From assembly GCF_019930585.1 (NCBI RefSeq), contig NZ_CP082839.1, positions 1,426,001 through 1,490,000 on the forward strand: a DNA stretch of 64,000 nt, read 5' to 3'. The position numbers were made by a program, and so were the translations under genes. Positions 1 through 9,253 of this stretch are shown one piece after another. Below the pieces are notes generated by a model. It was given only the letters and a program-made list of their open reading frames with translations. It did no database searches and was not told where the DNA came from. Position 1 is the stretch's first letter, and every line of letters starts with the position of its first letter. This DNA is from Sphingomonas nostoxanthinifaciens. Its GTDB lineage: Bacteria > Pseudomonadota > Alphaproteobacteria > Sphingomonadales > Sphingomonadaceae.

Positions 1-1377
1 ATGAACTTCGGCGTTCACTCCCGTCGAAAGCGTCCCCAGCGCGAATTTGCGCGACGTGATCGGAAAATCGAGACTGGCCTGCGCGCTGATGTCGCTTCGG
101 TGCAGATCGGTCGATTGCAGCGCGGAATCGCCGCGAACATTCGCGAAGACGAAGCCCGTCCGCAAAGCAGCGGTGACGGCACCTGCGGGCAGCGCAAAGA
201 GATTGCCGTTCAGGTAAGCGTCGCCGCTGGCCAGACGTGACGTGGTCGAGGCGCAATCGGTATTGGATGCGCCATTACACCGCTCGCCGAGCATGGTGGG
301 CGAGGGCAGCAGGATGGTATCGAGGGCGGCCGCGCTTGAAGCGTCGATGGTGCGCGTCAGCCGGGTGCTTTCATCGAGCTTCGCGATCGTCGACCACCGC
401 CAGCCATCCAGCTTTCCGTTCAGGGTGAGGCTGGTCTGCGCGCGGGCGGTCCGGTCGACGCGATCGAGCGGCCCGGTCGCCAGATCGGCAAGCCCCTCCT
501 GCACCAGCAGATCGGCATCTTCGCTCAACAGGCCCGGTCGAGACTGCAGCGCGTCGAGATCGAGACTGCCGGTCAATTCGGCACTGATCGCACCGATCGG
601 GCGCGTCGATGCACCGCTGATCGTCAGATGGTCGTCCTGCGGGGCGAGCGTATGCCGCGGCGTGGCGCCGATATGGGCGAGCGAGCCCGCGAACGTCGTG
701 TCGGCCACGATCGGATCCTGATGGCTATAATCGAGCGCGAGATTCCAGTGCGCATTCTCGCCGATGCGGATCAGGTCGACCTTGGCGCGATAAAGCCCGC
801 GCCAGTTATTGGGTGCCATCGTATAGCGACCCAGCAACGTGAGCGCGCGATAATCGTCGCGCAAAACGACGTTCACGACGCGCTGGTCGGGCCCGTAGCC
901 ATATTGGAGGGCGACCAACTCGGGATAGATCTCGATCCGTCGCACCGATTCCGGCGGGAAGTCCTTGATCGACGAGAAGCCCGCGATACGCTGCCCGTTC
1001 ACCAGCACGATGGCCGGCCCGCGTTGCGCCCCAGACGTGCCGGGCGTCGCACCGATTTCAGGCGCCAGTTCCCTGAACACTTCGGTCAGATCGGCGGCGC
1101 CGAGCGACTGGATCACCGCGCTGTTGAGGCTGACCTCGGGTGGCACGTTGGTCGCGACGGCACCGCGTTGCACATGACCCGTAACGAGGATCTCGTCCTG
1201 TGCGGCGGTGGCGGCTTCGGTGGCGTCGGCAGATGGCGGGGCGGTGCTGGATGCCGGCTTGGCTGCTTCCGCTTCGTCATTTGCCAGATACATCAGGCCA
1301 AGCAGGAGAAGCGAACATAAATGCTTCGAGGGCGCGCGTTCAGGCGGCGCCGAGATCACCGGACATGGGACGCGCAA
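1..1377 (-). CDS. TonB-dependent receptor, N-terminal part (cut by left edge)
   Basis: Leftward reading frame open to the window edge, about 459 codons visible. After a hydrophobic leader (LLLLGLMYLA) and an Ala/Pro-rich linker comes the TonB-box-like DEILVTGHV, then a plug domain with VNGQRIAGFSSIKDFPPESV, IEIYPELVALQYGYGPDQ and RVVNVVLRDDY. That pattern belongs to outer-membrane receptors abundant in sphingomonads and Caulobacter, which take up oligosaccharides or siderophores using TonB energy. The remainder is the start of the barrel. An in-frame stop lies at 1381-1383. TTG at 1377 has a GGAG eight to ten bases upstream and keeps the whole leader; GTG at 1359 and ATG at 1293 are alternatives, the last lacking a ribosome site and cutting the leader. 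It is divergent from the beta-helix gene, so the substrate is probably a plant polysaccharide fragment. The substrate is inference. Confidence 0.85.
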   Translation of the reverse strand, partial: MRVPCPVISAPPERAPSKHLCSLLLLGLMYLANDEAEAAKPASSTAPPSADATEAATAAQDEILVTGHVQRGAVATNVPPEVSLNSAVIQSLGAADLTEVFRELAPEIGATPGTSGAQRGPAIVLVNGQRIAGFSSIKDFPPESVRRIEIYPELVALQYGYGPDQRVVNVVLRDDYRALTLLGRYTMAPNNWRGLYRAKVDLIRIGENAHWNLALDYSHQDPIVADTTFAGSLAHIGATPRHTLAPQDDHLTISGASTRPIGAISAELTGSLDLDALQSRPGLLSEDADLLVQEGLADLATGPLDRVDRTARAQTSLTLNGKLDGWRWSTIAKLDESTRLTRTIDASSAAALDTILLPSPTMLGERCNGASNTDCASTTSRLASGDAYLNGNLFALPAGAVTAALRTGFVFANVRGDSALQSTDLHRSDISAQASLDFPITSRKFALGTLSTGVNAEVH

Positions 1378-1730
1378 GCGCTAAAACTCCGCCCGCCGTC
1401 ATGTTCGCACCTGCTTCCCGGACCGGCGACGACGGAAGCTCCGCGGCCCGATGGCGTTTCTTAGCTGTCTCTCCGATGTATGAAAATGCAATTTCGGAAG
1501 CGAGGGGGGCAACGCCATTGGGCTGTAAACTTGCCGAGCGATCGCCGCATTCGGCCGTCGTCCGACCCCGACGGGGCAGAATAGACGGCACCCGGCGCGA
1601 TCATGTGGCGAGCGGGCGGCCTTTCAGCGCGATCGAGCTGCTCGCTGGGTAGCTATCCTCGATTGCGCGTGATAACGTTATCACATCAGCACGCTGTAAA
1701 ACAGCGGCCAGATCATGGGTGAGGACAGCG
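1378..1730. other. Divergent intergenic region with operator
   Basis: About 350 bases between the leftward receptor and the rightward beta-helix gene. No credible gene is seen: short frames on both strands lack ribosome sites and protein-like composition. It holds the palindrome described separately at 1669-1684 and must contain promoters for both genes, but I could not settle on convincing -35/-10 pairs. Confidence 0.5.
1669..1684. promoter_or_regulatory. Palindromic operator GTGATAACGTTATCAC (LacI-family type)
   Basis: Perfect 16-base palindrome with a central CG, the usual architecture of LacI/GalR-family operators. It ends 46 bases before the beta-helix gene's ATG. The 14-base core recurs exactly at 9084-9097, and a degenerate copy lies at 9204-9215. 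A LacI-family gene lies just downstream (4883). The assignment of that regulator to this site is inference. Confidence 0.75.
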
Positions 1731-4730
1731 ATGAAAGCGATTGCCTTGGCGATGGCCGCGATGGCGGGTTTGGCCCCTCCCACATTTGCGATCTCGACCT
1801 CGGTTTATTCGACCCAGCCCGACGATCCGCACGCAATCCTGGTCAAGGGGGCGGCTGACGGGCGCACCGACGACACCGCGGCGATCCAGGCCGCGATCGA
1901 TGCCGCCGCGAGCACCGGCGGCAACAAGGGCGGCATCGTCTTCCTGCCCCCCGGCCGTTATCGGGTCAGTCGCACGATCCTGCTCCGCTCGGCGGTGCGC
2001 GTCTTCGGGATCGGCCGAACGCGTCCCGTGATCCTGCTTGCCGACAACACGCCCGGCTTCGCGGACGGTATCGCGGCCGTCGTCAGCTTTACGGGCGACG
2101 ATCAGTATCGGGCGGGCAAGCCGCCAATCCCGCCGCCGACCACGCGCCCGTTCGATCCCAGCGTGTTCGATGCCACCCAGACCACATTCTATTCGGCGCT
2201 GTCGAACGTCGATTTCGAGATTGGCCGCGGCAATGCCGGTGCGGTCGCCGTCCGGTTCCGCGTCGCGCAACACGCCTTTCTGCGCCACATCGACTTCCAT
2301 CTGGGCTCCGGCCTTGCCGGCATTTATCAGGCGGGCAACGAGTGCGAGGATCTGCGGTTCTACGGTGGCCGCTACGGGATCATCAGCGAGAAGACGTCGC
2401 CCGCGTGGCCGTTCACGTTGCTCGATTCAGAATTCGACGGTCAGCGCGATGCGGCGGTTCGCGAGCATGAGCTCGGCCTGACGCTCGTCAACGTCGCGAT
2501 CCGCAACACGCCGGTCGGGATCAACATCGACCGCGGCTATTCCGACTCCTTTTGGGGAAAAGACGTTCGGTTCGAGAATGTCTCGCGGGCGGGCATCGTC
2601 ATCTCCAGCGAAAACAGCGTCTTCACCCAGATTGGGTTCGACAACGCGGTCGGAGTGAACACCCCCACCTTCGCCCTTTTCCGCGACAGCGGCAAAGCGA
2701 TCGCCGGCAACGGCATGCGCTGGCGCGTCAAGGACTTCTCCTACGGGCTCAAGCTTCCCGCGCTCGGCGCGATGGGCGATTATGCGACCGACGTCGCGAT
2801 GGCACCGCTCGCACAGATGCCGCGGCCGCCGGCGCCGGCCATCCCGCCGCTGCCGCCGGTGCGTGAGTGGGTGAATGTGCGCGACCTAGGTGCGAAGGGG
2901 GATGACGCTACCGACGACACCGCCGCGCTCCAGCATGCGATCGACGCGCATCGCGTGCTCTATTTGCCGATCGGCCGCTATCATGTCACCGACACGCTGA
3001 AGCTACGTCCGGACAGCGTCCTGATCGCCCTCCACCCGAACCTGACGCAGCTCGTCCTGCCGAATGGCAGCCCGGCCTTTGCCGGCGTCGGCGGTGCCAA
3101 GGCACTGATCGAAAGCGCCAAGGGCGGCAATGCGATCGTGTCGGGCGTCGGCTTATGGGCCGGTGCGGTCAATCCGCGCGCGACCGCACTGCTATGGAAG
3201 GCTGGCGCGGCATCGATGGTGAACGATGTCCGCATCCATGGACCGCTGCTGCAGGTGGCGGGAAAGCTGATGGGAGCCAACGAGCCTGGTGCCCGCTTCG
3301 ACGCCCAGCATGCCAGTATCTGGGTGACCGACGGCGGCGGCGGAACCTTTGCCGCGATCTGGACGCCGAACGGGCTGGCCTCGACCGGCTTTCTCGTCTC
3401 CGACACGAAGACGCCGGGCCATGTCTACGAACTGTCCGCCGAGCATCATTACAATAACGAGATCGTGCTGCGGAACGTCGCGAATTGGGAATTTCTCGCG
3501 CCGCAGACCGAACAGGAGGTGCGCGATGGCGTCAACGCCGTCTCGACCGAATTCCATGATGCGCACAACATCCTGTTCGCCAATTATCATAGCTACCGCG
3601 TGACACGCTCGATCAAGCCGATGGATACTGCCATTCGACTGTTCGGATCGGGCGACATCCGGTTCCGCAACGTGCACGTCAACGGCGACAACAGCTTCGC
3701 GCATTGCGACAGCAAGGGGTGCGGTACGTTCTCCCGCGCCGGCAAGTTCCCGTTCGATAACGCGATCACGGATTTCACCCGGCGGCAGGAGGTGCGCGAG
3801 CGGGAATTCGCGAAACTGGACGTGCCACCAGCGCCGCCCGTGGCCGGGACGGGGCCGATGGCTCCGGCCACGCCGGGTATCGAGATGCTCGCCGACGGCT
3901 TCTATTCGATCGCCGGCGGAGCGGTCGATGCGGAGGGCAAGCTCTACTTCGTCGATCGCTTCTTCCACCGCATTCTGGGTTGGTCGAAGTCCGAAGGGCT
4001 GACCACCGTCTCGGAGGCGCCGCTCGATCCGGCGAATCTCGCGGTCGATCGCTCCGGCCGCCTGATGGTGCTGTCTTCGGCGGGGCGTGACGGGACCGTC
4101 TACAGCATCGACCCGAACGCTCCGGAAGCGATCCGCGTGATCGCAGCGACGCCGGTCGCCGCACCTCGCGGCGCCAGCACTGCGCTGCCGGTCAATGTCT
4201 GGGCCAATGGCGAGTTCGCCGACCGGATGGATCCCCGCACCTACGAATTCCCGCCGCTCGCCGATTTCTTCATCCAGAAAATGGGCGAGGCCAAGGCGCA
4301 GGAATTTGTCTCGCCGGACGGATCGCTGGTCCTGCCGGCCTTCCGCACCTGGAATCAGGGTACGGAAGACCAGCAGGGCTGGCGCTGGTCGGACACGCTC
4401 GACGCCTACGGCCTCGTCGTCGGCAAGCCCGGCGAGCGCGTCTTCCTCACCAACGCTTCGGAAAACCGCACCTACAGCGGGCTGATCGGCGAAAGCGGGC
4501 GCGTGACCGATCTGCGCGTCGCGGCCGAACGCGGCGGCGAGAGCGTCGCGCGCGATCCGTCCGGCAATCTGTACGTCGCCAACGGGCAGGTCTTTGTCTA
4601 CGGCCCGACCGGCAGTTTGCAGCGGCGCATCGACGTGCCCGAACGCCCCCTTCAGCTATTGTTTGGTGGCGCGGACAGGCGGACACTCTTCATTCTGACG
4701 CACCATAGTCTTTACGCGCTGCAACTATGA
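1731..4730 (+). CDS. Secreted double right-handed beta-helix protein with C-terminal beta-propeller (Pectate_lyase_3/GH55-like)
   Basis: 999 aa from ATG 1731, which has GAGGA eight bases upstream; an in-frame GTG at 1719 is less likely. A signal peptide ends near APPTFA. Residues about 25-345 and 378-700 each open with the Pectate_lyase_3 signature (KGAADGRTDDTAAIQAAID and DLGAKGDDATDDTAALQHAID), so there are two tandem parallel beta-helices, the layout known from GH55 beta-1,3-glucanases. From about residue 715 the repeats DAEGKLYFVDR and LAVDRSGRLMVLS resemble an SMP-30/NHL propeller. The protein is probably periplasmic or extracellular and cleaves a polysaccharide imported by the neighbouring receptors. 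Pectin, arabinan or beta-glucan cannot be separated from sequence alone. It carries the operator at 1669 and precedes the LacI-type regulator. Confidence 0.75.
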   Translation: MKAIALAMAAMAGLAPPTFAISTSVYSTQPDDPHAILVKGAADGRTDDTAAIQAAIDAAASTGGNKGGIVFLPPGRYRVSRTILLRSAVRVFGIGRTRPVILLADNTPGFADGIAAVVSFTGDDQYRAGKPPIPPPTTRPFDPSVFDATQTTFYSALSNVDFEIGRGNAGAVAVRFRVAQHAFLRHIDFHLGSGLAGIYQAGNECEDLRFYGGRYGIISEKTSPAWPFTLLDSEFDGQRDAAVREHELGLTLVNVAIRNTPVGINIDRGYSDSFWGKDVRFENVSRAGIVISSENSVFTQIGFDNAVGVNTPTFALFRDSGKAIAGNGMRWRVKDFSYGLKLPALGAMGDYATDVAMAPLAQMPRPPAPAIPPLPPVREWVNVRDLGAKGDDATDDTAALQHAIDAHRVLYLPIGRYHVTDTLKLRPDSVLIALHPNLTQLVLPNGSPAFAGVGGAKALIESAKGGNAIVSGVGLWAGAVNPRATALLWKAGAASMVNDVRIHGPLLQVAGKLMGANEPGARFDAQHASIWVTDGGGGTFAAIWTPNGLASTGFLVSDTKTPGHVYELSAEHHYNNEIVLRNVANWEFLAPQTEQEVRDGVNAVSTEFHDAHNILFANYHSYRVTRSIKPMDTAIRLFGSGDIRFRNVHVNGDNSFAHCDSKGCGTFSRAGKFPFDNAITDFTRRQEVREREFAKLDVPPAPPVAGTGPMAPATPGIEMLADGFYSIAGGAVDAEGKLYFVDRFFHRILGWSKSEGLTTVSEAPLDPANLAVDRSGRLMVLSSAGRDGTVYSIDPNAPEAIRVIAATPVAAPRGASTALPVNVWANGEFADRMDPRTYEFPPLADFFIQKMGEAKAQEFVSPDGSLVLPAFRTWNQGTEDQQGWRWSDTLDAYGLVVGKPGERVFLTNASENRTYSGLIGESGRVTDLRVAAERGGESVARDPSGNLYVANGQVFVYGPTGSLQRRIDVPERPLQLLFGGADRRTLFILTHHSLYALQL

Positions 4731-4882
4731 TGGGCGCGACACGGGCATCCTGAGGTGGCGCTCGAACGGTCGTGGGGGAAACGGGGCTGAGCCGCCCGGC
4801 TCGGGGTGCAGGTCGGCTATCCGTTGGCGTTGGCACCGCGCGCTTGCTACGTTGCATTTGCTCGCGTCGGTTTGGAGATCGC

Positions 4883-5926
4883 TTGGATATCGTCACGCAA
4901 AAGAAGCGCGCGCCCACGGTGATCGACGTCGCCAAGCGCGCCGGCGTGTCGCCAATGACCGTGTCGCGCGTGATCAACGCGCGCGGCAGTGTCCGCCCGG
5001 AGACGCGGCAGGCGGTCGATCTCGCCATCCGCGATCTCGCTTATTCGCCGAATGTCGCTGCGCGGAGCCTCGTCACGTCCAAAGAGATCAGGATCGGCGT
5101 GATCTATTCGAATCCCAGCGCCACCTTCATGAGCGAGTTTCTGACCGGCGTGTTCGAAGAAGCGTCCGCCAGGGGTGCGCAACTGACCCTCCTGAAGGGG
5201 GAGGGTGGACTTCCGCCCGGCGAAAACGAAATCCAGCGCCTTATCCAATCGGGCGTGACGGGCGTCATCCTCGCGCCGCCGCTCGGCGAATTCGACAGCA
5301 TCCTCCAGCCGCTGCGCGAGGCGTCGCTCCCCGTCGCCGTCGTCGGCGGCGTCTCGTCCGAGAATATATCGGTCCGCATCAACAACAAGCGCGCCGCCTA
5401 CGATATGACCCGTCATCTGCTCGCGCTCGGGCATCGCCGGTTGGGATTCATCACGGGCAACGCGAACCAGTCGGCGAGTGCGGAGCGGCTCAGTGGCTTC
5501 CAAAAGGCGGTCGACGAAATAGCTCACGTGGAAAGCATCGTCATCCAAGGTGATTTCAGCTACACTTCGGGGCTGACGGCGGGGCATCTACTGCTGGAGA
5601 CGGCGACGCCGCCCACCGCCATCTTCGCCAGCAACGATGACATGGCCTCGGCGGTCGTATCGGTCGCACACCGCCTTCACCTCGATGTGCCGCAAGACCT
5701 GACGGTCGTCGGCTTCGACGACACCACCGCCGCCGTGACGCTATGGCCGCCGCTGACCACCGTCCGGCAGCCGGTACGCGAACTGGCTGCAGAGGCGCTC
5801 CAGTTGCTCACCCAGCAGATCAAGGAAGTGGGAGCAGAACCGCAAGGCGCCCGGCGAACCCGTATCCTCAAGCATGAATTGATCGAGCGACAATCCACGG
5901 CGCCGCCCAAAGATCAGTCGATCTGA
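4883..5926 (+). CDS. LacI/GalR-family transcriptional regulator
   Basis: 347 aa from TTG 4883, preceded by GGAG five bases upstream. Starting here gives a normal LacI length, with the helix-turn-helix (PTVIDVAKRAGVSPMTVSRV) at residues 11-30, followed by the hinge region (YSPNVAARSL) and a periplasmic-binding-protein-like sugar domain (IRIGVIYSNPSATFMSEFL through TVVGFDDTTAAVTLWPPLTTV). A longer frame opens upstream at 4772 but adds an Arg-rich tail not typical of the family. It lies 152 bases after the beta-helix gene, inside the carbohydrate locus. It most likely binds the TGATAACGTTATCA palindromes at 1669, 9084 and 9204 and is released by a sugar or sugar acid; the ligand is unknown. Confidence 0.9.
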   Translation: MDIVTQKKRAPTVIDVAKRAGVSPMTVSRVINARGSVRPETRQAVDLAIRDLAYSPNVAARSLVTSKEIRIGVIYSNPSATFMSEFLTGVFEEASARGAQLTLLKGEGGLPPGENEIQRLIQSGVTGVILAPPLGEFDSILQPLREASLPVAVVGGVSSENISVRINNKRAAYDMTRHLLALGHRRLGFITGNANQSASAERLSGFQKAVDEIAHVESIVIQGDFSYTSGLTAGHLLLETATPPTAIFASNDDMASAVVSVAHRLHLDVPQDLTVVGFDDTTAAVTLWPPLTTVRQPVRELAAEALQLLTQQIKEVGAEPQGARRTRILKHELIERQSTAPPKDQSI

Positions 5927-5930
5927 TCGC

Positions 5931-5958
5931 AAAAAAAAGCCCCGGCAGAAGCCGGGGC
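5931..5958 (-). terminator. Rho-independent terminator of the leftward receptor gene
   Basis: Read on the minus strand: an 8-bp stem GCCCCGGC/GCCGGGGC with a 4-base loop, followed by eight T residues. It lies just past the receptor stop at 5999 and four bases after the stop of the convergent LacI gene. Confidence 0.9.
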
Positions 5959-5998
5959 ATGGGAGGATCCGAGGAGAGCGCTGGAGAGGATAGAAACG

Positions 5999-8900
5999 TC
6001 AGAAATTGTACCTGATGCCGCCGCGATAAAAACGGCCGAGCAGGTCGTACAATGCCGGGTTCGCGTCCAGGCCGGTGTTCGTCTGCGGCGATGGCGTCGG
6101 ATCGCGGTTGAGAACGTTGTCCACCTTGAAGTAGGCGGTCAACTTCTTGGTGATGTTGTACGATGCGCCGACGTCCAGGTAGAACGCGCCCTTCATGTGG
6201 TTATAGTCGATCGTCGGGTAATTGTTCGCATTCTGCGCGGTCTGGACGGGACATGAGCCGGCGCTGCAGACGATATATTGGTTCCCGAACGTCCCGCTGC
6301 TGAACCAGCGCTGCTGCAGCGTCAGGCTGAACTTGTCGGTATCCCACGACTCGATCCCGAGCAGCTTCCACTTGGGGGTGTTGCCGCTATTCTGCCCCGC
6401 ACTGTCGATCACCGCCGCGCCGGAGATGCCGGGATCGGTGATGAAGTGCCGGACGTTGGTGGCCAGACCGCGAAAGGTCATGCGCCCCGGCAGGCCAAGC
6501 GGGTCGAGCTTGAACTGATAGCTTGCCTCGAAGTCGAAGCCGCTGGTCTTGATCGACGCGAGATTGAACACCTGGACGTTGATGAATGCAGTGCCGCTGG
6601 TCGGTGCGAAATTGAAGGTGCTGCAATATTGGGTCAGCCCCGCAAAGCAGAAATTGACCTGCTGCTGCGCCGACAGGCTGGAGACGACGCCCTTTATCTT
6701 GATATTATAATAGTCGACCGAAAGGCTCAGCCCCGGCAGCCATTTCGGGCGGCTGAGCACGATGCCGGCTTCGGTATTGCGCGCGATTTCGGGCTTCAGA
6801 TTCGGGTTGCCGACGACGTTCTGAAGGACGAGCAGCGCGCTGTTGGTGAAGGGGTTGGTGAAGTTGGGCAAGGTCGTCGTGACCGGCGCCGCGAACAGTT
6901 CGGACAGATTGGGCGCGCGCACGTCGCGCGATGTCACCGCGCGCAGGCGGACACCATCGATCGGCGTGTCCCACGTGCCGCCGACCTTCCAGGTATAGAC
7001 GGTGCCGGCGGTGCTGTAGTGCGTCCAGCGGCCCGCCGTGTTGAGGTTTGCCTTGCCGAGCGTCGGCGAGTTCAACAACGGCAGGTTCACTTCTACGAAC
7101 GCTTCTTTGACGTTGTAGGTGCCGCGCCCGTCATGATAATTGCCGGCATACCAATTGTTGCCTGCGGTGCTGAGCACCGGATCGGCCGGATAGGCGCTGC
7201 TGTTCGGGCTCTCCGCCGATACGCCATTGCCGTAGGGATCGGCGATGACGTGATAGAATTCGCGCCGCCACTCGCCGCCGAACGCGACCGACACCGGCCC
7301 CGCCCACAGCGAGAGCGGTTCGCCGGTGAGGTTGAAGCTCGCGACGTCCTGCGTCTGGCGGGTGTGCTGGAACGGGCCGCTCGCCGGCTCGATATAGGCC
7401 AGCGCCGCGGCGCTCGGTGTCGTGCCGCCGAAGATGTTGATCGGCACGCAGCCATTGGCGCGCGCGACGGGATCGGCGCAGACGATCTGGCCGTTGACCG
7501 TGGTCGCCTGGACGGCGGCGCGATAGTGCGGGTTGAGCAGGATATTGCGGACGTGGATATTCGTGATGTTCTCGCCGTGCTCGTAATAGCCGTCATAATG
7601 CCAGTCGGTGCCGAGCGCGCTGAAGCGGCCATCGGCGCCCAACACCCCGCGATACTGGGTGCGCGTAGGGTGCACGCTGATATTCTGGGGCAACAGCGCA
7701 TTGCTCGTCCCGAAGGTGAAGCTCGTGATGTTGTTCGCGGCGCATCCTGCGACCACCGACGCCGGCAGGAACGGATTGCTGCACTGCATTACCAGGCCGG
7801 TGGTCGCGCCACCCGGGTTGGGTTGGTTGCTCGTCTTCACGCGCGCGACATTGACCGTCGCGTAGATCTCGTTGTCGGGTGCGAAGTCGAAACCGATGCG
7901 GCTATAGCCGTTGATGCGCTCCAGCTTGGATTGGAGCGAGGTGCCGACGCCGACATTGCCGGATAGATCGCCGCCGACGCAGAAGCCGCCCGACGAATAG
8001 CAATTGGTGACGGTTCCAGCCGCGTTCTTCGCCGGCACCCCGTTCGATCCATACTGGAACTGGAACGGGTTGCCGTTCTTGTCGAATGCGGTGCCCTGCA
8101 ACGGGCCGGCGCTGATGAGGCCGTATTTGGTATATTGATAGGCCTGGGCGTGTTCGCGGTAGAGATATTGCGGCGAGCCGTCGTTGATGACGCCGCGATT
8201 GACCAGCGTCGCGGTCGTATACCAGTCGCGCCCATTGGGTGCTTCCTCGCCGAAGCCGCCCGCCGGCACGCCCTGTTCGCGATCATATTCGCCGCTGACC
8301 ACGATGTGCAGGCGGTTGTCGAGGAATGCTTTGCCCGCCGCCGCCTGCAGCAGATACTGCTTGTCGTCACCATAGGTGGTGAGGCCGCCCGACACGTTGG
8401 CCTTGAAACCCTCGAAATGCTTGTTGGTGATGAAGTTGACCACACCGCCGACGGCGTCCGAGCCGTAGGATGCGGAGGCGCCGCCCGTGACGACGTCGAC
8501 GCGCTCGAGCAGCAGCTGCGGGAACAGGCTGATATCCGGTACGCCGGTGACGTTCGCCGCCACCACCCGCTGCCCGTCCAGAAGCGTCAGCGTGCGGATC
8601 GTGCCGAGGCCGCGCAGCGAGAACGAACTCAACCCCTGCTGGCCGCTCGACGTGCTGAACGTACCGGTCGTCGCGCCGGTCGATCCCTGCAGCGACGGCA
8701 GCTGGACGATGGTGTTGAACACGTTCGGCTCGGCATTCTTGGCGATGTCGGTCGCGCTGAACACCTGCGTCGGCGTCGGTGCGCTGAATCCGTTCGCACG
8801 GATGCGCGAGCCCGTGACGATGATGTCGCCAGGCTGGCCGGGCGTTGCCGCGTTATTGGCCGGTGCCAGGCTGTTGACGGGGGGCGGGCTGCCTGCCGAC

Positions 8901-9037
8901 GGCGTGCCTTGATCGCCCGGCGCTCCCTGCGCCGCTGCAGGCGAGGCCATTGCTGCGGCCATGATCGCGCCGATGCTGGCCGCTGCCCGAAAGCTCTGGC
9001 CACGGCACGTGCGCAACCGCTTGGTCTTTCCCATCAT
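5999..9037 (-). CDS. TonB-dependent receptor (SusC-like outer-membrane porin)
   Basis: 1012 aa, full family length. A basic start and hydrophobic stretch end at ASPAAAQ (signal peptide), then an Ala/Pro/Gly linker. The TonB box/plug begins at DIIVTGSRIRANGF, with FSLRGLGTIRTLTLLDGQRV and VDVVTGGASASYGSDAVGGV typical of Plug domains. The C-terminus ends GGIRYNF, with the terminal Phe of outer-membrane barrels. ATG 9037 or 9034 are both possible behind a GGGGAAGGA site. It is divergent from the MFS permease and has an exact LacI-type palindrome 47 bases upstream, so its expression is probably controlled by the regulator at 4883. It should import the oligosaccharide released by the beta-helix enzyme; substrate identity is inference. 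Confidence 0.95.
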   Translation of the reverse strand: MMGKTKRLRTCRGQSFRAAASIGAIMAAAMASPAAAQGAPGDQGTPSAGSPPPVNSLAPANNAATPGQPGDIIVTGSRIRANGFSAPTPTQVFSATDIAKNAEPNVFNTIVQLPSLQGSTGATTGTFSTSSGQQGLSSFSLRGLGTIRTLTLLDGQRVVAANVTGVPDISLFPQLLLERVDVVTGGASASYGSDAVGGVVNFITNKHFEGFKANVSGGLTTYGDDKQYLLQAAAGKAFLDNRLHIVVSGEYDREQGVPAGGFGEEAPNGRDWYTTATLVNRGVINDGSPQYLYREHAQAYQYTKYGLISAGPLQGTAFDKNGNPFQFQYGSNGVPAKNAAGTVTNCYSSGGFCVGGDLSGNVGVGTSLQSKLERINGYSRIGFDFAPDNEIYATVNVARVKTSNQPNPGGATTGLVMQCSNPFLPASVVAGCAANNITSFTFGTSNALLPQNISVHPTRTQYRGVLGADGRFSALGTDWHYDGYYEHGENITNIHVRNILLNPHYRAAVQATTVNGQIVCADPVARANGCVPINIFGGTTPSAAALAYIEPASGPFQHTRQTQDVASFNLTGEPLSLWAGPVSVAFGGEWRREFYHVIADPYGNGVSAESPNSSAYPADPVLSTAGNNWYAGNYHDGRGTYNVKEAFVEVNLPLLNSPTLGKANLNTAGRWTHYSTAGTVYTWKVGGTWDTPIDGVRLRAVTSRDVRAPNLSELFAAPVTTTLPNFTNPFTNSALLVLQNVVGNPNLKPEIARNTEAGIVLSRPKWLPGLSLSVDYYNIKIKGVVSSLSAQQQVNFCFAGLTQYCSTFNFAPTSGTAFINVQVFNLASIKTSGFDFEASYQFKLDPLGLPGRMTFRGLATNVRHFITDPGISGAAVIDSAGQNSGNTPKWKLLGIESWDTDKFSLTLQQRWFSSGTFGNQYIVCSAGSCPVQTAQNANNYPTIDYNHMKGAFYLDVGASYNITKKLTAYFKVDNVLNRDPTPSPQTNTGLDANPALYDLLGRFYRGGIRYNF

Positions 9038-9083
9038 GCATCCTTCCCCATGCGTTATTCTTGCTTGCCAAGTATCGGCAAGG

Positions 9084-9097
9084 TGATAACGTTATCA
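9084..9097. promoter_or_regulatory. Palindromic operator TGATAACGTTATCA
   Basis: Perfect 14-base palindrome identical to the core of the 1669 site. It lies 47 bases upstream of the leftward receptor start. Confidence 0.75.
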
Positions 9098-9203
9098 TCG
9101 AAAGCTGCCCGCTTTCCCGCGGCCTGTCAACCGGATTATGGGTGTGGAATTGGTCGGGTGGCCGAGATGGATGCTTGCTACGGCGAACGCCTCGGACAAG
9201 TAT

Positions 9204-9215
9204 GATAGCGTTATC
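9204..9215. promoter_or_regulatory. Degenerate operator GATAGCGTTATC
   Basis: Differs from GATAACGTTATC by one base. It lies 39-50 bases upstream of the permease start, at a spacing similar to the other two sites, which supports a role for the same regulator. Confidence 0.5.
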
Positions 9216-9253
9216 GGGGGAGAGGCGCGCTGAGGCTGAGTGGTTTCCCGTAC

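Noticed and set aside
628..1320. Rightward 230-codon frame in the first kilobase
   Set aside because: Antisense to the TonB receptor frame, Arg/Gly/His-rich, no family features.
6278..7966. Rightward 562-codon frame
   Set aside because: Lies wholly antisense to the receptor at 5999-9037; composition typical of a high-GC mirror frame.
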